The notes below the pieces were generated by a model that did no database searches, was not told the DNA's origin, and saw nothing but the letters and a program-made list of their open reading frames with translations. Source: Diplolepis rosae (taxonomy: Eukaryota > Arthropoda > Insecta > Hymenoptera > Diplolepididae). From it: a stretch of 64,000 bases of DNA. A program made the translations under genes and the position numbers. The stretch's first letter is position 1. Every line of letters begins with the position of its first letter. This document shows positions 24,067 to 36,715 of this stretch, in pieces. Location: contig JAPYXD010000715.1 of NCBI GenBank assembly GCA_030998225.1, positions 5,832,501-5,896,500 on the forward strand, read 5' to 3'.

Positions 24067-25960
24067 TTTTGGCCATCTTAATGTTTAGCTCTCATCTTAA
24101 ATTCCCTAAAGAAGCTACATTTTGAGCACATGTAGTACTAGACATAATTTTTAGGATGTCGAGACCTTAAAAATATCACCCGGGTATCTCAAAATTGGGT
24201 TCCCAGCTTGATTTCCCGTAGGAAAAATATATTTTAAACAGCTAGACTAATGTATTTAATTTTAGAATGACGGGACATTAGAAATACCTTTTTGACATCT
24301 TAATGTTTAGCTCTCATCTTAACTTCCCTGAAGAAGCAGTATTTTAAGCACATGGAGTACTAAACATAATTTTTAGGATGTCGAGACCTTAAAAATATCA
24401 CCCGGGTATCGAGAAATTGGGTTCCCAGCTTGACTTTCCGTAGGAAAAATATATTATAAACAGCTAGACTCCTGAATTTAATTTTAGAATGTCGCGACAG
24501 TAGAAATACCCTTTGGCCATCTTAATGTTTAGCTCTCATTTTAAAAACCCTAAAGAAGCTACATTTTGAGCACAGGTAGTACTAGACATAATTTTTAGGA
24601 TGATTGGACCTTAAAAATATCACCTGGGGATCTAGAAATTGGGTTCACAGCTTGATTTCCCTAACGCAAAAATTATTATATAAAGCTAGACTCCTGAATT
24701 TAATTTTAGAATGTCGGAACAGTAGAAATACCTTTTGGCTATCTTAATGTTTAGCTCTCATCTTAACTTCCCTGAAGAAGCAGTATTTTAAGCACATGGA
24801 GTACTAGACATAATTTATAGGATGTCGAGACCTTAAAAATATCACCCGGGTATAGAGAAATTGGGTTCCCAGCATGACTTCCCGTAGGAAAAATATATTA
24901 TAAACAGCTAGACTCCTGAATTTAATTTTAAAATGACGGGACAGTAGAAATACCATTTGGCCATCTTAATGTTTAGCTCTCATATTAACTTCCCTGAAGA
25001 AGCAGTATTTTGAGCACTTCGACTACTACGTATCGTTTTTAAAATGCTGGAATCACCAAAATACCACCCAGTAATCATACATTTTACTTCCCAGCTTAAG
25101 TTCACTTCGGAACACCTATTTTAAGCACATGGAGTACTAGACATAATTTTTAGAATGATTGCACCTTAAAAATATCCACCGGGTATCTAGAAATGGGGTC
25201 CCAGCTTGATTTCCAGTAGGAAAAATATATTATAAACAGCTAGAATAATGTATTTAATTTTAGAATGGCGGGACAGTAGAAATACCATTTGTCCATCTTA
25301 ATGTTTAGCTCTAATCTTAACTTCCCTGAAGAAGCAGTATTTTAAGCACATGGAGTACTAGACATAATTTTTAGGATGTCGAGACCTTAAAAATATCACC
25401 TGGGTATCTCAAAATTGGGTTCCCAGCTTGACTTCTGGTAGGAAAAATATATTATAAACAGCTAGACTCCTGAATTTAATTTTAGAATGACGGGAAAGTA
25501 GAAATACCTTTTGGCCATCTTAATGTTTAGCTCTCATCTTAACATCCCTAAAGAAGCGGTATTTTAAGCACATGGAGTACTAGACATAATTTTTAGGAAG
25601 TCGAGACCTTAAAAATATCACCCGGGTATCTCAAAATTGGGTTCCCAGCTTGATTTCCAGTAGGAAAAATATATTATAAACAGCTAGAATAATGTATTTA
25701 ATTTTAGAATGACGGGACAGTAGAATTACCTTTTGGACATCTTAATGTTTAGCTCTCATCTTAACTTCCCTGAAGAAGCAGTATTTTGAGCACTTCGACT
25801 ACTACGTATCGTTTTTAAAATGCTGGAATCACCAAAATACCACCCAGTAATCATACATTTTACTTCCCAGCTTAAGTTCACTTCGGAACACCTATTTTAA
25901 GCACATGGAGTACTGGACATCATTTTTAGAATGATTGGACCTTAACAATATCCACCGGGT
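24067..25960 (+). repeat. Mixed AB/ABC1 array segment
   Basis: Dimers with two C1 trimers (near 25,072 and 25,852) and an Ad monomer at about 24,630 with a private CTAACGCAAAAATTATT. The TCATTTTAAAAACCCTAAAG B variant recurs at 24,537. It carries GAATGGCGGGACAG (25,264), also found at 13.3, 14.5, 28.4 and 30.9 kb. No gene is present. Confidence 0.85.
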
Positions 25961-27956
25961 ATCTAGAAATGGGGTCCCAGCTTGATTTCCAGTAGGAAAA
26001 ATATATTATAAACAGCTAGAATAATGTATTTAATTTTAGAATGACGGGACAGTAGAATTACCTTTTGGACATCTTAATGTTTAGCTCTCATCTTAACTTC
26101 CCTGAAGAAGCAGTATTTTAAGCACATGGACTACTAGACATAATCTTTAGAATGACTGGACCTTAAAAATATCACCCGGGTATCTCAAATTGAGGTTACC
26201 AGCTTGACATCCTGTAGGAAAAATATATTATAAACAGCTAGACTAATGTATTTAATTTTAGAATGACGGGACAGTAGAAATACCATTTGTCCATCTTAAT
26301 GTTTAGCTCTAATCTTAACTTCCCTGAAGAAGCAGTATTTTAAGCACATGGAGTACTAGACATAATTTTTAGGATGTCGAGACCTTAAAAATATCACCTG
26401 GGTATCTCAAAATTGGGTTCCCAGCTTGACTTCTGGTAGGAAAAATATATTATAAACAGCTAGACTCCTGAATTTAATTTTAGAATGACGGGAAAGTAGA
26501 AATACCTTTTGGCCATCTTAATGTTTAGCTCTCATCTTAACATCCCTAAAGAAGCGGTGTTTTAAGCACATGGAGTACTGCATATCATTTTTAGAATGCT
26601 GGAATCTCTAAAATACCACTCAGTTATCATACATTTCAGTTCTCAGCTCTAGTTCCCTTTGGAACATGTATTTTCAGCACATGTGGTACTAGACATAATT
26701 TTTAGAATGATTGGACCTTAAAAATATCACCCGGGTATCGAGAAATTGGGTTCTCAGCTTGACTTTCCGTAGGAAAAATATATTATAAACAGATAGACTC
26801 CTGAATTTAATTTTAGAATGTCGGGACAGTAGAAATACCTTTTGGCCATCTTAATGTTTAGCTCTCATCTTAAATTCCCTAAAGAAGCTACATTTTGAGC
26901 ACATGTAGTACTAGACATAATTTTTAGAATGATTGGACCTTAAAAATATCACCCGGGGTTCTAGAAATGGGGTCCCAGCTTGATTTCCAGTAGGAAAAAT
27001 ATATTATAAACAGCTAGAATAATGTATTTAATTTTAGAATGACGGGACAGTAGAATTACCTTTTGGACATCTTAATGTTTAGCTCTCATCTTAACTTCCT
27101 TGAAGAAGCAGTATTTTAAGCACATGGACTACTAGACATAATCTTTAGAATGACTGGACCTTAAAAATATCACCCGGGTATCTCAAATTGAGGTTACCAG
27201 CTTGACATCCTGTAGGAAAAATATATTATAAACAGCTAGACTAATGTATTTAATTTTAGAATGACGGGACAGTAGAAATACCATTTGTCCATCTTAATGT
27301 TTAGCTCTAATCTTAACTTCCCTGAAGAAGCAGTATTTTAAGCACATGGAGTACTAGACATAATTTTTAGGATGTCGAGACCTTAAAAATATCACCTGGG
27401 TATCTCAAAATTGGGTTCCCAGCTTGACTTCTGGTAGGAAAAATATATTATAAACAGCTAGACTCCTGAATTTAATTTTAGAATGACGGGAAAGTAGAAA
27501 TACCTTTTGGCCATCTTAATGTTTAGCTCTCATCTTAACATCCCTAAAGAAGCGGTGTTTTAAGCACATGGAGTACTGCATATCATTTTTAGAATGCTGG
27601 AATCTCTAAAATACCACTCAGTTATCATACATTTCAGTTCTCAGCTCTAGTTCCCTTTGGAAAATGTATTTTCAGCACATGTGGTACTAGACATAATTTT
27701 TAGAATGATTGGACTTTAAAAATATCACCCGGGTATCGAGAAATTGGGTTCTCAGCTTGACTTTCCGTAGGAAAAATATATTATAAACAGATAGACTCCT
27801 GAATTTAATTTTAGAATGTCGGGACAGTAGAAATACCTTTTGGCCATCTTAATGTTTAGCTCTCATCTTAAATTCCCTAAAGAAGCTACATTTTGAGCAC
27901 ATGTAGTACTAGACATAATTTTTAGAATGATTGGACCTTAAAAATATCACCCGGGG
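25961..27956 (+). repeat. Two tandem 9-mers (998 bp)
   Basis: Units at 25,961-26,958 and 26,959-27,956 have order A-B-A-B-A-B2-C2-A-B; 9 x 111 - 1 = 998, the missing base being in the opening ATGGGG A. Shared private variants: AAGCGGTGTTTTAAGC (26,554 and 27,552), GGGTTCTCAGCTTGACTTT, and AAATTCCCTAAAGAAGCTAC. The second copy has GGAAAATGTATTTTCAGC and GGACTTTAAAAATATC. Confidence 0.94.
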
Positions 27957-28067
27957 ATCTAGAAATTGGGTTCACAGCTTGATTTCCCTAAGGCAAAAAT
28001 TATTATATAAAGCTAGACTCCTGAATTTAATTTTAGAATGTCGGGACAGTAGAAATACCTTTTGGCC
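27957..28067 (+). repeat. Exemplar Ad monomer (diverged A)
   Basis: A derived A monomer with TTCACAGCTTGATTTCCCT, then AAGGCAAAAATTATTATAT and AAAGCTAGACTCCTG in place of the usual GTAGGAAAAATATATTATA and AACAGCTAG. It appears only now and then: near 6.0, 9.8, 20.9 and 24.6 kb, then at 27,957, 30,508, 33,836, 35,167, 40,493, 45,862, 47,193, 52,409 and 63,238. From 27.9 kb on it usually opens the same 10-monomer module. Copies at about 6.9, 7.1, 9.1, 9.3 and 9.6 kb are intermediates, with AAGGCAAAAATTATTATAAA. Confidence 0.88.
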
Positions 28068-30507
28068 ATCTTAATGTTTAGCTCTCATCTTAACTTCCCT
28101 GAAGAAGCAGTATTTTGAGCACTTCGACTACTACGTATCGTTTTTAAAATGCTGGAATCACCAAAATACCACCCAGTAATCATACATTTTTCTTCATAGC
28201 TTAATTTCACTTCTGAACATATATTTTTAGCACATGTAGTACTAGACATAATTTTTAGAATGATTGGACCTTAAAAATATCCACCGGGTATCTAGAAATG
28301 GGGTCCAAGCTTGATTTCCAGTAGGAAAAATATATTATAAACAGCTAGAATAATGTATTTAATTTTAGAATGGCGGGACAGTAGAATTACCTTTTGGACA
28401 CCTTAATGTTTAGCTCTCATCTTATCTTCCCTGAAGAAGCAGTATTTTAAGCACATGGAGTACTGGACATCATTGTTAGAATGACTGGACCTTAAAAATA
28501 TCACCCGGGTATCTCAAATTGACGTTTCCAGCTTGACATCCTGTAGGAAAAATATATTATAAACGGCTAGAATAATGTATTTAATTTTAGAATGGCGGGA
28601 CAGTAGAAATACCATTTGTCCATCTTAATGTTTAGCTCTAATCTTAACTTCCCTGAAGAAGCAGTATTTTAAGCACATGGAGTACTAGACATAATTTTTA
28701 GGATGTCGAGACCTTAAAAATATCACCTGGGTATCTCAAAATTGGGTTCCCAGCTTGACTTCTGGTAGGAAAAATATATTATAAACAGCTAGACTCCTGA
28801 ATTTAATTTTAGAATGACGGGAAAGTAGAAATACATTTTGGCCATCTTAATGTTTAGCTCTCATCTTAACATCCCTAAAGAAGCGGTATTTTAAGCACAT
28901 GGAGTACTGCATATCATTTTTAGAATGCTGGAATCTCTAAAATACCACTCAGTTATAATACATTTCAGTTCTCAGCTCTAGTTCCCTTTGGAACATGTAT
29001 TTTGAGCACATGTGGTACTAGACATAATTTTTAGAATGATTGGACCTTAAAAATATCACCCGGGTATCGAGAAATTGGGTTCCCAGCTTGACTTTCCGTA
29101 GGAAAAATATATTATAAACAGCTAGACTCCTGAATTTAATTTTAGAATGTCGGGACAGTAGAAATACCCTTTGGCCATCTTAATGTTTAGCTCTCATCTT
29201 AACTTCCCTGAAGAAGCAGTATTTTAAGCACATGGAGTACTAGACATAATTTTTAGGATGTCGAGACCTTAAAAATATCACCCGGGTATCTCAAAATTGG
29301 GTTCCCAGCTTGATTTCCCGTAGGAAAAATATATTTTAAACAGCTAGACTAATGTATTTAATTTTAGAATGACGGGACATTAGAAACACCTTTTTGACAT
29401 CTTAATGTTTAGCTCTCATCTTAACTTTCCTGAAGAAGCAGTATTTTAAGCACATGGAGTACTAGACATAATTTTTAGGATGTCGAGACCTTAAAAATAT
29501 CACCCGGGTATCGAGAAATTGGGTTCCCAGCTTGACTTTCCGTAGGAAAAATATATTATAAACAGCTAGACTCCTGAATTTAATTTTAGAATGTCGCGAC
29601 AGTAGAAATACCCTTTGGCCATCTTAATGTTTAGCTCTCATCTTAACTTCCCTGAAGAAGCAGTATTTTAAGCACATGGAGTACTAGACATAATTCATAG
29701 GATGTCGAGACCTTAAAAATATCACCCGGGTATAGAGAAATTGGGTTCCCAGCATGACTTCCCGTAGGAAAAATATATTATAAACAGCTAGACTCCTGAA
29801 TTTAATTTTAGAATGACGGGACAGTAGAAATACCATTTGGCCATCTTAATGTTTAGCTCTCATCTTAACTTCCCTGAAGAAACAGTATTTTGAGCACTTC
29901 GATTACTACATATCGTTTTTAAAATGCTGGAATCACCAAAATACCACCCAGTAATCATACATTTTACTTCCCTGCTTAAGTTCACTTCGGAACACCTATT
30001 TTAAGCACATGGAGTACTGGACATCATTTTTAGAATGACTGGACCTTAAAAATATCCACCGGGTATCTAGAAATGGGGTCCCAGCTTGATTTCCAGTAGG
30101 AAAAATATATTATAAACAGCTAGAATAATGTATTTAATTTTAGAATGACGGGACAGTAGAATTACCTTTTGGACATCTTAATGTTTAGCTCTCATCTTAA
30201 CTTCCTTGAAGAAGCAGTATTTTAAGCACATGGACTACTAGACATAATCTTTAGAATGACTGGACCTTAAAAATATCACCCGGGTATCTCAAATTGAGGT
30301 TACCAGCTTGACATCCTGTAGGAAAAATATAGTATAAACAGCTAGAATACTGTATTTAATTTTAGAATGACGGGACAGTAGAATTACCTTTTGGACACCT
30401 TAATGTTTAGCTCTCATCTTATCTTCCCTGAAGAAGCAGTATTTTAAGCACATGGAGTACTGGACATAATCGTTAGAATGACTGGACCTTAAAAATATCA
30501 CCCGGGG
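27957..30507 (+). repeat. 23-mer HOR, copy 1 (2,551 bp)
   Basis: First of two adjacent 23-monomer units with the order Ad-B1-C1-A-B-A-B-A-B2-C2-A-B-A-B-A-B-A-B1-C1-A-B-A-B. Length is 23 x 111 - 2; the two missing bases lie in two ATGGGG-type A monomers. The C1 near 28,179 is unusually diverged (TTTTTCTTCATAGC, TTCACTTCTGAACATATA). Shared with copy 2: GACATTAGAAACACC (29,376) and the CATTAGAAAC variant's neighbours. The first ten monomers are the 1,109-bp module described below. Confidence 0.93.
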
Positions 30508-33058
30508 TTCTAGAAATTGGGTTCACAGCTTGATTTCCCTAAGGCAAAAATTATTATATAAAGCTAGACTCCTGAATTTAATTTTAGAATGTCGGGACAG
30601 TAGAAATACCCTTTGGCCATCTTAATGTTTAGCTCTCATCTTAACTTCCCTGAAGAAGCAGTATTTTGAGCACTTCGACTACTACGTATCGTTTTTAAAA
30701 TGCTGGAATCACCAAAATACCACCCAGTAATCATACATTTTACTTCCCAGCTTAAGTTCACTTCGGAACACCTATTTTAAGCACATGGAGTACTAGACAT
30801 AATTTTTAGAATGATTGCACCTTAAAAATATCCACCGGGTATCTAGAAATGGGGTCCCAGCTTGATTTCCAGTAGGAAAAATATATTATAAACAGCTAGA
30901 ATAATGTATTTAATTTTAGAATGGCGGGACAGTAGAATTACCTTTTGGACACCTTAATGTTTAGCTCTCATCTTATCTTCCCTGAAGAAGCAGTATTTTA
31001 AGCACATGGAGTACTGGACATAATCGTTAGAATGACTGGACCTTAAAAATATCACCCGGGTATCTCAAATTGACGTTCCCAGCTTGACATCCTGTAGGAA
31101 AAATATATTATAAACGGATAGACTAATGTATTTAATTTTAGAATGACGGGACAGTAGAAATACCATTTGTCCATCTTAATGTTTAGCTCTAATCTTAACT
31201 TCCCTGAAGAAGCAGTATTTTAAGCACATGGAGTACTAGACATAATTTTTAGGATGTCGAGACCTTAAAAATATCACCTGGGTATCTCAAAATTGGGTTC
31301 CCAGCTTGACTTCTGGTAGGAAAAATATATTATAAACAGCTAGACTCCTGAATTTAATTTTAGAATGACGGGAAAGTAGAAATACCTTTTGGCCATCTTA
31401 ATGTTTAGCTCTCATCTTAACATCCCTAAAGAAGCGGTATTTTAAGCACATGGAGTACTGCATATCATTTTTAGAATGCTGGAATCTCTAAAATACCACT
31501 CAGTTATCATACATTTCAGTTCTCAGCTCTAGTTCCCTTTGGAACATGTATTTTCAGCACATGTGGTACTAGACATAATTTTTAGAATGATTGGACCTTA
31601 AAAATATCACCCGGGTATCGAGAAATTGGGTTCCCAGCTTGACTTTCCGTAGGAAAAATATATTATAAACAGCTAGACTCCTGAATTTAATTTTAGAATG
31701 TCGGGACAGTAGAAATACCCTTTGGCCATCTTAATGTTTAGCTCTCATCTTAACTTCCCTGAAGAAGCAGTATTTTAAGCACATGGAGTACTAGACATAA
31801 TTTTTAGGATGTCGAGACCTTAAAAATATCACCCGGGTATCTCAAAATTGGGTTCCCAGCTTGATTTCCCGTAGGAAAAATATATTTTAAACAGCTAGAC
31901 TAATGTATTTAATTTTAGAATGACGGGACATTAGAAACACCTTTTTGACATCTTAATGTTTAGCTCTCATCTTAACTTCCCTGAAGAAGCAGTATTTTAA
32001 GCACATGGAGTACTAGACATAATTCATAGGATGTCGAGACCTTAAAAATATCACCCGGGTATCGAGAAATTGGGTTCCCAGCTTGACTTTCCGTAGGAAA
32101 AATATATTATAAACAGCTAGACTCCTGAATTTAATTTTAGAATGTCGCGACAGTAGAAATACCCTTTGGCCATCTTAATGTTTAGCTCTCATCTTAACTT
32201 CCCTGAAGAAGCAGTATTTTAAGCACATGGAGTACTAGACATAATTCATAGGATGTCGAGACCTTAAAAATATCACCCGGGTATAGAGAAATTGGGTTCC
32301 CAGCATGACTTCCCGTAGGAAAAATATATTATAAACAGCTAGACTCCTGAATTTAATTTTAGAATGACGGGACAGTAGAAATACCATTTGGCCATCTTAA
32401 TGTTTAGCTCTCATCTTAACTTCCCTGAAGAAGCAGTATTTTGAGCACTTCGACTACTACGTATCGTTTTTAAAATGCTGGAATCACCAAAATACCACCC
32501 AGTAATCATACATTTTACTTCCCAGCTTAAGTTCACTTCGGAACACCTATTTTAAGCACATGGAGTACTGGACATCATTTTTAGAATGACTGGACCTTAA
32601 AAATATCCACCGGGTATCTAGAAATGGGGTCCCAGCTTGATTTCCAGTAGGAAAAATATATTATAAACAGCTAGAATAATGTATTTAATTTTAGAATGAC
32701 GGGACAGTAGAATTACCTTTTGGACATCTTAATGTTTAGCTCTCATCTTAACTTCCTTGAAGAAGCAGTATTTTAAGCACATGGACTACTAGACATAATC
32801 TTTAGAATGACTGGACCTTAAAAATATCACCCGGGTACCTCAAATTGAGGTTACCAGCTTGACATCCTGTAGGAAAAATATATTATAAACGGCTAGAAAC
32901 CTGTATTTAATTTTAGAATGACGGGACAGTAGAATTACCTTTTGGACACCTTAATGTTTAGCTCTCATCTTATCTTCCCTGAAGAAGCAGTATTTTAAGC
33001 ACATGGAGTACTGGACATAATCGTTAGAATGACTGGACCTTAAAAATATCACCCGGGT
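30508..33058 (+). repeat. 23-mer HOR, copy 2 (2,551 bp)
   Basis: Second 23-mer, same monomer order and exact length as copy 1 (landmarks at 27,957, 30,508 and 33,059). It opens with GGGGTTCTAGAAATTGGG, a change of A to T in the landmark. It carries GACATTAGAAACACC at 31,927 and GGGTACCTCAAATTGAGG at 32,833, the latter also seen near 38,826. The next monomer at 33,059 is a different A variant (TCTCAAATTGACGTTCCC), so tandem amplification ends there. Confidence 0.93.
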
Positions 33059-33835
33059 ATCTCAAATTGACGTTCCCAGCTTGACATCCTGTAGGAAAAA
33101 TATATTATAAACGGCTAGACTAATGTATTTAATTTTAGAATGACGGGACAGTAGAAATACCATTTGTCCATCTTAATGTTTAGCTCTAATCTTAACTTCC
33201 CTGAAGAAGCAGTATTTTAAGCACATGGAGTACTAGACATAATTTTTAGGATGTCGAGACCTTAAAAATATCACCTGGGTATCTCAAAATTGGGTTCCCA
33301 GCTTGACTTCTGGTAGGAAAAATATATTATAAACAGCTAGACTCCTGAATTTAATTTTAGAATGACGGGAAAGTAGAAATACCTTTTGGCCATCTTAATG
33401 TTTAGCTCTCATCTTAACATCCCTAAAGAAGCGGTGTTTTAAGCACATGGAGTACTGCATATCATTTTTAGAATGCTGGAATCTCTAAAATACCACTCAG
33501 TTATCATACATTTCAGTTCTCAGCTCTAGTTCCCTTTGGAACATGTATTTTCAGCACATGTGGTACTAGACATAATTTTTAGAATGATTGGACCTTAAAA
33601 ATATCACCCGGGTATCGAGAAATTGGGTTCTCAGCTTGACTTTCCGTAGGAAAAATATATTATAAACAGATAGACTCCTGAATTTAATTTTAGAATGTCG
33701 GGACAGTAGAAATACCTTTTGGCCATCTTAATGTTTAGCTCTCATCTTAAATTCCCTAAAGAAGCTACATTTTGAGCACATGTAGTACTAGACATAATTT
33801 TTAGAATGATTGGACCTTAAAAATATCACCCGGGG
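33059..33835 (+). repeat. AB/C2 linker segment
   Basis: Seven monomers (A-B-A-B2-C2-A-B) that join the 23-mer block to the next module. It carries GCGGTGTTTTAAGC and GGGTTCTCAGCTTGACTTT, shared with the 9-mer block, and AAATTCCCTAAAGAAGCTAC at 33,749. Confidence 0.85.
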
Positions 33836-34944
33836 ATCTAGAAATTGGGTTCACAGCTTGATTTCCCTAAGGCAAAAATTATTATATAAAGCTAGACTCC
33901 TGAATTTAATTTTAGAATGACGAGACAGTAGAAATACCATTTGGCCATCTTAATGTTTAGCTCTCATCTTAACTTCTCTGAAGAAGCAGTATTTTTTGCA
34001 CTTCGACTACTACGTATCGTTTTTAAAATAATGGAATCACCAAAATACCACCCAGTTATTATACATTTTACTTCCTAGCTTAAGTTCACTTCGGAACATC
34101 TATTTTAAGCACCTGGAGTACTAGACATAATTTTTAGAATGATTGGACCTTAAAAATATCCACCGGGTATCTAGAAATGGGGTCCAAGCTTGATTTCCAG
34201 TAGGAAAAATATATTATAAACAGCTAGAATAATGTATTTAATTTTAGAATGACGGGACAGTAGAATTACCTTTTGGACACCTTAATGTTTAGCTCTCATC
34301 TTATCTTCCCTGAAGAAGCAGTATTTTAAGCACATGGAGTACTGGACATAATCGTTAGAATGACTGGACCTTAAAAATATCACCCGGGTATCTCAAATTG
34401 ACGTTCCCAGCTTGACATCCTGTAGGAAAAATATATTATAAACGGCTAGACTAATGTATTTAATTTTAGAATGACGGGACAGTAGAAATACCATTTGTCC
34501 ATCTTAATGTTTAGCTCTAATCTTAACTTCCCTGAAGAAGCAGTATTTTAAGCACATGGAGTAGTAGACATAATTTTTAGGATGTCGAGACCTTAAAAAT
34601 ATCACCTGGGTATCTCAAAATTGGGTACCCAGCTTGACTTCTGGTAGGAAAAATATATTTTAAACAGCTAGACTGATGTATTTAATTTTAGAATGACGGG
34701 ACATTAGAAATACCTTTTGGCCATCTTAATGTTTAGCTCTCATCTTAACATCCCTAAAGAAGCGGTGTTTTAAGCACATGGAGTACTGCATATCATTTTT
34801 AGAATGCTGGAATCTCTAAAATACCACTCAGTTATCATACATTTCAGTTCTCAGCTCTAGTTCCCTTTGGAAAATGTATTTTCAGCACATGTGGTACTAG
34901 ACATAATTTTTAGAATGATTGGACTTTAAAAATATCACCCGGGT
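33836..34944 (+). repeat. 10-monomer module, copy at 33.8 kb (1,109 bp)
   Basis: Ad-B1-C1-A-B-A-B-A-B2-C2, exactly 1,109 bp. The same order and length occur at 27,957, 30,508, 40,493, 45,862 and 52,409. The copies at 33.8, 40.5, 45.9 and 52.4 kb form a subclass with CTTCTCTGAAGAAGCAG, TATTTTTTGCACTTCG, AAAATAATGGAATCACC, CAGTTATTATACAT and AGCACCTGGAGTACTAG. This copy extends to a shared 12-mer (33,836-35,166, 1,331 bp) with 45,862-47,192, including a private TTTAATTAAAGAATGTC. Confidence 0.92.
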
Positions 34945-35762
34945 ATCGAGAAATTGGGTTCTCAGCTTGACTTTCCGTAGGAAAAATATATTATAAACAG
35001 ATAGACTTCTGAATTTAATTAAAGAATGTCGGGACAGTAGAAATACCTTTTGGCCATCTTAATGTTTAGCTCTCATCTTAAATTCCCTAAAGAAGCTACA
35101 TTTTGAGCACATGTAGTACTAGAAATAATTTTGAGAATGATTGGAACTTAAAAATATCACCCGGGGATCTAGAAATTGGGTTCACAGCTTGATTTCCCTA
35201 AGGCAAAAATTATTATATAAAGCTAGACTCCTGAATTTAATTTTAGAATGACGAGACAGTAGAAATACCATTTGGCCATCTTAATGTTCAGATCTCATCT
35301 TAACTTCCCTGAAGAAGCAGTATTTTAAGCACATGGAGTACTAGACATAATTTTTAGGATGTCGAGACCTTAAAAATATCACCTGGGTATCTCAAAATTG
35401 GGTACCCAGCTTGACTTCTGGTAGGAAAAATATATTTTAAACAGCTAGACTGATGTATTTAATTTTAGAATGACGGGACATTAGAAATACCTTTTGGCCA
35501 TCTTAATGTTTAGCTCTCACCTTAACTTCCCTGAAGAAGCAGTATTTTAAGCAAATTGAGTACTAGACATAATTTATAGGATGTCGAGACCTTAAAAATA
35601 TCACCCGGGTATCTCAAAATTGGGTTCCCAGCTTGACTTCCCGTAGGAAAAACATATTTTAAACAGCTAAACTCCTGAATATAATTTCAGAATGACGGGA
35701 AAGTAGAAATACGTTTTGGCCATCTTAATGTTTAGCTCTCATCTTAACTTCCCTAAAGAAGC
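34945..35762 (+). repeat. Dimer segment with a second Ad monomer
   Basis: A-B, then an Ad monomer at 35,167 that opens no C1 trimer, followed by dimers. B at 35,277 has the GTTCAGATCTC variant that later recurs at 57-60 kb. Two A copies share TTGGGTACCCAGCTTGACTT (34,623 and 35,400). Confidence 0.82.
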
Positions 35763-36715
35763 GGTATTTTAAGCACATGGAGTACTGCATATCATTTTTA
35801 GAATGCTGGAATCTCTAAAATACCACTCAGTTATCATACATTTAAGTTCCCAGCTTAAGTTCACTTCGGAACACATATTTTAAGCACATGGAGTACTGGA
35901 CATAATTTGTAGAATGATTGGACCTTAAAAATATCACCCGGGTATCGAGAAATTGGGTTCCCAGCTTGACTTCCCGTAGTAAAAATATATTATAAACAGC
36001 TAGACACCTGAATTTAATTTTAGAATGTCGGAACAGTAGAAATACCTTTTGGCTATCTTAATGTTTAGCTCTCATCTTAACTTCCCTGAAGAAACAGTAT
36101 TTTATGCACATGGAGTACTAGGCATAATTTTTAGGATGTCGAGACCTTAAAAATATCACCCAGGTATAGAGAAATTGGGATCCCAGCTTGACTTCCTGTA
36201 GGAAAAATATATTATAAACGGCTAGACTAATGTATTTAATTTTAGAATGAGGGGACAGTAGAAATACCATTTGTCCATCTTAATGTTTGGCTCTAATCTT
36301 AACTTACCTGAAGAAGGAGTATTTTAAGCACTTGGAATACTAGACATAATTTTTAGGATGTCGAGACCTTAAAAATATCACCCGGGTATCTCAAAATTGG
36401 GTTCCCAGCTTGACTTCCCGTAGGAAAAATATATTATAAACAGCTAAACTCCTGAATTTAATTTTAGAAAGACGGGACCATAGAAATACATTTTGGCCAT
36501 CTTAATGTATAGCTCTCATCTTAACTTCCCTAAAGAAGCGGTATTTTAAGCACATGGAGTACTGCATATCATTTTTGGAATGCTGGAATCTCTAAAATAC
36601 CACTCAGTTATCATACATTTCAGTTCTCAGCTCCAGTTCCCTTTGGAACATGTATTTTCAGCACATGTAGTACTAGACATAATTTTTAGAACGATTGGAC
36701 CTTAAAAATATCACC
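35763..36715 (+). repeat. Segmental repeat 2, copy at 35.8 kb
   Basis: About 950 bp shared with 43,417-44,369 (offset 7,654) and 53,892-54,844 (offset 18,129). Diagnostic variants: ACATTTAAGTTCCCAGC (35,838), ATAATTTGTAGAATGATTGG, TTCCCGTAGTAAAAATATA, ACAGTATTTTATGCACATGG, GTACTAGGCATAATTT and GTTTGGCTCTAATC. This copy and the 53.9-kb copy share GAATGAGGGGACAG, which the 43.4-kb copy lacks (GAATTACGGGACAG). The last two copies share GTACTGCTTATC, which this one lacks, so the three form a mosaic. Confidence 0.9.
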
